The notes beneath the pieces are model-generated. The model did not search any database. It was not told where the DNA came from and worked only from the letters and a program-made list of their open reading frames with translations. From positions 1 through 64,000 of the forward strand of contig JAISLI010000043.1 of the NCBI GenBank assembly GCA_031291035.1: DNA of 64,000 bases, written 5' to 3'. The position numbers and the translations under genes are program-made. Positions 60,423 to 64,000 of this stretch are shown one piece after another (the stretch's first letter is position 1; every line of letters starts with the position of its first letter). This stretch comes from Desulfovibrio sp. (GTDB lineage Bacteria; Desulfobacterota; Desulfovibrionia; Desulfovibrionales; Desulfovibrionaceae).

Positions 60423-61518
60423 CGCGGGGCAGGTAGGAACAGAGCGGTTCTTCGGCCATGTGGTCACCGTTCAGGCTGTAGGCCCGCGCGCGGCAGCCGC
60501 CGCATACCTTGTGAAATTCGCAGATTCCGCATTTGCCCCTGTAGCAGGACCGGTCGCGGAACTGACGAAAATAGGCGCTCTCCCGCCAGATCAGCGGGAA
60601 AGGGGTGTGCAGCACGTTGCCGCAGTTGAGCTCCAGATAGCCGCAGGGCTGCACCTGACCTGTGTGGCTGATAAAACAAAAGCCCGTGCCGCCAAGACAG
60701 CCACGGGTGAGGGCATCCATGCCGAATGTCTCCGGCGTGACGCGCAGCCCCTCAGCATGAGCGCGCTGCCGCAGAATCCGGTAATACTGCGGCGCGCAGG
60801 TGGCTTTCAGGTGCATGTCCGTTGTTTTGCGGAATTCATAAAACCAGTGAAGAACATCTTCGTATTCCCGGGCGGTGATCACCTGATCGGCAAGGCGCGC
60901 CGCGCGGCCCGTCGGCACCAGAAGAAAGATGTGCCAGGCGGCGGCCCCGAGGCGGCGGCAGAGGTTGAATATCCGTTTGAACTGCCCGAGATTGTCCTTT
61001 GTCACGGTAGTGTTGATTTGAAAGGGCAGGCCGGCCTCCCTCAGATGTTCAATGCCCCGCACGGAGGCCTCAAAGGCCCCCGGCACGCCGCGAAAGGCGT
61101 CATGGCTCGCCGGGTCAGGGCCGTCGATGGAGATGGAACAACGATCCACTCCGGAGGATTTGATTTTTTCGGCGCTGTTCGCGTCAATAAGGGTTCCGTT
61201 GGGAGAAAAGGCGCAGGTCAGGCCCTTTCCGTGAGCATAGGCCACGAGTTCATACACGTCGGGGCGCAGCATGGGTTCGCCGCCTGTAAAAATAATGATG
61301 GGATTGCCCACTTCGGGAAAGACGTCAATAAGTGCGCGGGCCTGCGCCGTGGTGAGTTCGCCCGGATACGGGGCTTCACGGGCTTCCGCCCGGCAGTGCC
61401 TGCAGGCCAGATTGCAGGAGCGCGTGATTTCCCAGGCGATCAGCCGACAGACGGGGCTGCCGTCCTCAAGAACATGCGCCCCCCGCCCGTCGCGCCCGTA
61501 ACGCGAATGGCCCATCAT
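60403..61518 (-). CDS. ahbD: radical SAM heme synthase of the alternative pathway (AhbD)
   Basis: 371 residues. Radical SAM CxxxCxxC is CNLACRHC (residue 35 region), followed by FTGGEPMLRPDVY and SISIDGPDPASHDAFRG. The C-terminal SPASM-like region has TRGCLGGTGFCFISHTGQVQPCGYL and SCYRGKCGICEFHKVCGGC for auxiliary clusters. Overall pattern (AWEITRSCNLACRHCRAEA, PNGTLI) fits AhbD, which converts iron-coproporphyrin III to heme; AhbC is the alternative but normally starts VVVWNxTRRC. ATG overlaps the hemB stop (TGATG). The last residues (RVRAVHE) are coded by the family I repeat. Confidence 0.82.
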   Translation of the reverse strand: MMGHSRYGRDGRGAHVLEDGSPVCRLIAWEITRSCNLACRHCRAEAREAPYPGELTTAQARALIDVFPEVGNPIIIFTGGEPMLRPDVYELVAYAHGKGLTCAFSPNGTLIDANSAEKIKSSGVDRCSISIDGPDPASHDAFRGVPGAFEASVRGIEHLREAGLPFQINTTVTKDNLGQFKRIFNLCRRLGAAAWHIFLLVPTGRAARLADQVITAREYEDVLHWFYEFRKTTDMHLKATCAPQYYRILRQRAHAEGLRVTPETFGMDALTRGCLGGTGFCFISHTGQVQPCGYLELNCGNVLHTPFPLIWRESAYFRQFRDRSCYRGKCGICEFHKVCGGCRARAYSLNGDHMAEEPLCSYLPRVRAVHE

Positions 61519-62501
61519 CAGCGCACCAGCTTCTGCCTGAGCAGTTCTTCCGCATAATATGTGATGATCATGTCCGCGCCCGCCCGTTTGAGGCCAAGCA
61601 GGGACTCCAGCATCACAGCCCTTTCGTCAATCCAGCCGTTGAGGCCGGCCGCGCGCTGCATGGCGTATTCCCCGCTCACCTGATAGGCGCAGAGAGGCAC
61701 GTCAACAGCCCGCCGCACCCGGTAAAGAATGTCGGCATACGGCCCTGCCGGCTTGACGATAAGGGCGTCCGCGCCTTCAGCGACATCCGTCCGGGCTTCA
61801 ATGAGCGCCTCGCGGGCATTACCGGGGTCCATCTGGTAGGATTTGCGGTCGCCGCAGGCCGGTGACGAATGCGCGGCTTCGCGGAAGGGGCCGTAAAAGG
61901 CCGAGGCGTATTTGACCGCATAGGAGAGGACCGGCGTCTGTGTAAACCCTTCGGCGTCCAGAGCGCCGCGCACCGCGGCGACGCGGCCGTCCATCATGTC
62001 CGAGGGGGCCACCATGTCCGCGCCGGCCCGCGCGTGGCTCACCGCCGTTTCGGCGACAAGAGGCAGCGTGGAATCATTTTGTATCGTGCCGTTGGCGGAC
62101 AGTATCCCGCAGTGCCCGTGGCTCATGTATTCGCACAGGCAAACGTCGGTGATGACCACAAGATCCGGACGGCGCGCCTTGAGACGCCGCACGGCCCGCT
62201 GCACAATGCCGTTTTCCGCGTATGCTCCCGAAGCCCTGTCATCCTTTCGGGCCGGTATGCCGAAAAGGAGCACGGCGGCGAGGCGCGGCACGGTTTCCAC
62301 CTGTTTTTCCAATTCGTCGAGGCCCAGTTGAAACTGTCCGGGCATGGAGGGGATTTCTTTGCGAAAGCGGCTGTTGTCCGTTTCCACAACAAAACAGGGC
62401 ATGATAATGTCTTCGGCCAGAAGCGGCGCCGTTTCGCGAACAAGATCGCGCAACGGCGGGCTTTGACGCAAACGGCGGCCGCGGTGAAATATTGCGTTCA
62501 T
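61518..62501 (-). CDS. hemB: porphobilinogen synthase
   Basis: 327 residues. HemB condenses two 5-aminolevulinates to porphobilinogen, the first committed step toward siroheme and heme. The zinc-binding segment DVCLCEYMSHGHCG (three Cys) and the two Schiff-base lysines in VKYASAFYGPFREA and LIVKPAGPYADILY are conserved. The zinc cysteines mark the zinc-dependent class. It is followed by ahbD (overlap) and ahbA, forming the heme operon; its leader has an unusual hairpin (62527-62556). Confidence 0.95.
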   Translation of the reverse strand: MNAIFHRGRRLRQSPPLRDLVRETAPLLAEDIIMPCFVVETDNSRFRKEIPSMPGQFQLGLDELEKQVETVPRLAAVLLFGIPARKDDRASGAYAENGIVQRAVRRLKARRPDLVVITDVCLCEYMSHGHCGILSANGTIQNDSTLPLVAETAVSHARAGADMVAPSDMMDGRVAAVRGALDAEGFTQTPVLSYAVKYASAFYGPFREAAHSSPACGDRKSYQMDPGNAREALIEARTDVAEGADALIVKPAGPYADILYRVRRAVDVPLCAYQVSGEYAMQRAAGLNGWIDERAVMLESLLGLKRAGADMIITYYAEELLRQKLVR

Positions 62502-62526
62502 GGCGTACTCCGACGGTTTCCGGAAC

Positions 62527-62556
62527 AGAAAAGGCCGGCGCGCGCCAGCCCCTTTC
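62527..62556 (-). promoter_or_regulatory. GC-rich leader hairpin with T-tract in front of hemB
   Basis: On the minus strand GGCTGGCGC and GCGCCGGCC pair (one G-U), flanked by AAAGG and CCTTTT-type sequence, followed by CTGTTCC. It is terminator-like and lies between the promoter and the hemB start codon, so it could be an attenuator or a 5' stabilizer. Confidence 0.45.
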
Positions 62557-62562
62557 CGGTTA

Positions 62563-62592
62563 TTATTAGGGATTGTCGGGCGGATTTGTCAA
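62563..62592 (-). promoter_or_regulatory. sigma70-type promoter candidate of the hemB operon
   Basis: On the minus strand TTGACA (62592-62587), 18-base spacer, TAATAA (62568-62563). The predicted transcription start is about 62556, at the foot of the leader hairpin. Confidence 0.6.
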
Positions 62593-62618
62593 GATTTTTG
62601 TTGCCTCCGTTTCACGGG

Positions 62619-62641
62619 CGCGCGGCGGATTTTCCGCCGCT
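62619..62641 (-). terminator. possible terminator hairpin after pstA
   Basis: GCGGCGGA-AAA-TCCGCCGC lies directly after the pstA stop codon on the minus strand. A T-tract is lacking, so it may be rho-independent only in part or an RNA-stabilizing hairpin. Confidence 0.45.
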
Positions 62642-62643
62642 GT

Positions 62644-63513
62644 TCACTGTTTTTGCTTTTTTTGCAGTCTGTCCCGTATGAGAATGGCAAAAATGTTTAT
62701 GCCGATAACCAGGACGAGAAGGACGAGGGCCGTGCCGTACTGCAGCGGCATGGTTTTGTCGATTTCAGTGCCGGATGTGGCGAGCACATACATGTGGTTG
62801 GGCAGCGCCATGACCGGGCTGAGCAGGGAATCCGCGACGCCCTTCTTGAAAAACACCGCGGCGGTGAACATGATGGCCGCCGTTTCCCCGGCCGCCCGCG
62901 AAAGCCCCAGGATGGCTCCTGTCAGCATGCCCGGCAGCGCGGCGGGCAGCGCCACGCGCGCAATGGTCTGGCTTTGCGTGGCGCCGAGCGCGAGGGATGC
63001 CTCCCGCAATTCCGCCGGCACCTGCCGCAAGGCCTCTTCCGCGGTGCCTATGATGATCGGCAGCGTCAGCACCGACAAGGTCAGGATTCCGGACAGAAGC
63101 GATACGTTGAAACCGCAGGTTATGACAAAAAAACTCAGACCGAAAAGCCCGAACACGATGGAGGGAACGCCCGCAAGGTTGTTTACGCCAAGGCGGATGT
63201 AACGGGCAAAAACGGTATGCCCGGCGTATTCGTGCAAATACACGGCCGAAGCAACCCCGAGGGGAAAGGACAGACCGAGCGCCCCCAGGGAAAGGAAGAG
63301 TGTTCCCGTGATGCAGGGCAGAATGCCGCCCTCGGTCATGCTCTTGCGCGGCGGTTCCGTCAGGAACTCCCAGGAGATTGCCGGAAGGCCGTTCCAGACA
63401 AGAAAAGCGCACACGCTCACTAGGGCCGCGATATTGACGGCGGCGGCGGATCTGAGCATCAGGAACATGAAGCGTTGCCTGTTCCGGCGGCGTGCCGCGA
63501 CGGTTGCGTCCAT
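62644..63513 (-). CDS. pstA: phosphate ABC transporter permease PstA
   Basis: 289 residues with six hydrophobic segments. It is one of the two inner-membrane permeases of the high-affinity phosphate importer PstSCAB. The GVPSIVFGLFGLSFFVI segment and the ATPase-contact loop EALRQVPAELREASLALGATQSQTIARVALPAALPGMLTGAILGLSRAAGETAAIM are conserved. ATG 63513 begins MDATVAARRRNRQR, a cytoplasmic N-terminus; the frame continuing upstream overlaps pstC. The gap to pstC is seven bases, so they are cotranscribed. Confidence 0.92.
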   Translation of the reverse strand: MDATVAARRRNRQRFMFLMLRSAAAVNIAALVSVCAFLVWNGLPAISWEFLTEPPRKSMTEGGILPCITGTLFLSLGALGLSFPLGVASAVYLHEYAGHTVFARYIRLGVNNLAGVPSIVFGLFGLSFFVITCGFNVSLLSGILTLSVLTLPIIIGTAEEALRQVPAELREASLALGATQSQTIARVALPAALPGMLTGAILGLSRAAGETAAIMFTAAVFFKKGVADSLLSPVMALPNHMYVLATSGTEIDKTMPLQYGTALVLLVLVIGINIFAILIRDRLQKKQKQ

Positions 63514-63520
63514 TGTTGCC

Positions 63521-64000
63521 TCAGCCGAGCGACTGGCGGTTTTTTTCCGCAATGCGCTGGGCGATTGTGTTGAAAAGCAGCGTGAACAGAAAGAGCACCA
63601 TGCCGATGGCGAACAGCGCATGGTAGTGCTCGCCCCTGAACGGGGCTTCCGCCATCTCCGCCGCAATGGCCGCCGGCATGGGACGGACGGGATCAAAAAT
63701 GGAAGCCGGAAGTATCCCGGCGCCGCCGGCCACCATGAGCACCACCATGGTCTCGCCGATGCTGCGGGACATGCCGAGCATGCAGGCTGTGCCTATGCCC
63801 GAGAAAGCCGCCGGAACCACCACGCGGATGGTGGTTTCCCAGCGTGTCGCCCCAAGGGCCAAGGAGGCTTCCCGCAGGGTGGCGGGCACGCCGTATAGGG
63901 CGTCCTCGGCAACGGAGCAGACAATGGGCACGCTCATAAAGGCCAGCATCAGCCCGGCGTTGAAGAGATTGAGCCCTGTGTCCACATCAAGGTAGCGCTG
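63521..64000 (-). CDS. pstC: phosphate ABC transporter permease PstC (C-terminal part)
   Basis: The 159 C-terminal residues are within the window; the gene continues beyond the right edge. LNLFNAGLMLAFMSVPIVCSVAEDALYGVPATLREASLALGATRWETTIRVVVPAAFSGIGTACMLGMSRSIGETMVVLMVAGG is the EAA-type contact loop and the following membrane segment of PstC. It pairs with PstA to form the phosphate channel. The N-terminal membrane segments and start are not visible. Confidence 0.9.
   Translation of the reverse strand, partial: QRYLDVDTGLNLFNAGLMLAFMSVPIVCSVAEDALYGVPATLREASLALGATRWETTIRVVVPAAFSGIGTACMLGMSRSIGETMVVLMVAGGAGILPASIFDPVRPMPAAIAAEMAEAPFRGEHYHALFAIGMVLFLFTLLFNTIAQRIAEKNRQSLG

Noticed and set aside
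59980..61557. 525-codon plus-strand frame over ahbA and ahbD
   Set aside because: Antisense to the radical SAM and AhbA-type genes; it even runs through both repeat modules.

Overview
The window is 64 kb of a GC-rich bacterial chromosome, most likely from a sulfate-reducing deltaproteobacterium of the Desulfovibrio/Desulfovibrionaceae type. The main reason is a siroheme-based (alternative) heme pathway: hemB, an AhbD-type radical SAM protein and two AhbA/AhbB-type siroheme decarboxylase subunits. An FAD-dependent thymidylate synthase (thyX), heptose-type LPS genes and a HisH/HisF pair of the NSIDADG type fit. The assignment is inference; there is no rRNA in the window.

Layout. 1-1.1 kb: a decayed Sel1-repeat gene in poorly coding DNA. 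1.2-9.5 kb: a CxxCxxCC protein, a DEAD-box helicase, then ribF, dut, argD and a DksA/TraR zinc finger, followed by envelope genes (secreted protein, lipoprotein, vWA-OmpA protein) and a shikimate-kinase-like gene. 9.7-15.1 kb (minus): dapA, an IHF/HU protein, and a compact lnt-prfB-GGDEF-like-FlhG/MinD-like operon; prfB carries the classical RF2 +1 frameshift site. 15.3-20.3 kb (plus): MacB-type ABC permease, an ABC ATPase with an unusual glycosyltransferase-like C-terminal half, hldE and glk. 20.3-30.1 kb: methyltransferase, TPR protein, YhaO/YhaN (Mre11/SMC-like) pair, siroheme decarboxylase subunit coupled to a SLOG-like protein, an RRM protein and thyX.

30.5-47.3 kb: an integrated, probably mobilizable element next to tRNA-Ser(UGA). 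It holds a P4-type tyrosine integrase, an AlpA regulator, two replication-like genes, a MobV relaxase, a convergent cassette of ParB-like, RepB-like and large serine recombinase genes, and a type III-like restriction-modification locus. Both enzyme genes of that locus are broken: mod is frameshifted at the edge of an AT-rich specificity segment, and res has an out-of-frame deletion that removes Walker A. The AlbA_2/Schlafen-type gene between them is intact. The right edge is a junk zone with a degenerate att-like sequence and a tyrosine-integrase remnant.

47.7-64 kb: HU, murI, hisH-hisF, periplasmic asparaginase, a lysozyme-fold protein, a GT9 glycosyltransferase, two unrecognised coupled genes, thiE, an MscS channel, a cupin, the ahbA-ahbD-hemB heme operon, and pstA plus the end of pstC.

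Three dispersed intergenic repeat families were found by eye. Family I consists of modular hairpins with compensatory base changes. Family II places the Shine-Dalgarno sequence in front of murI and of ahbA. Family III is an AT-rich motif. The family I and II copies sit unusually close to start and stop codons and are the most interesting non-protein signal in the window.
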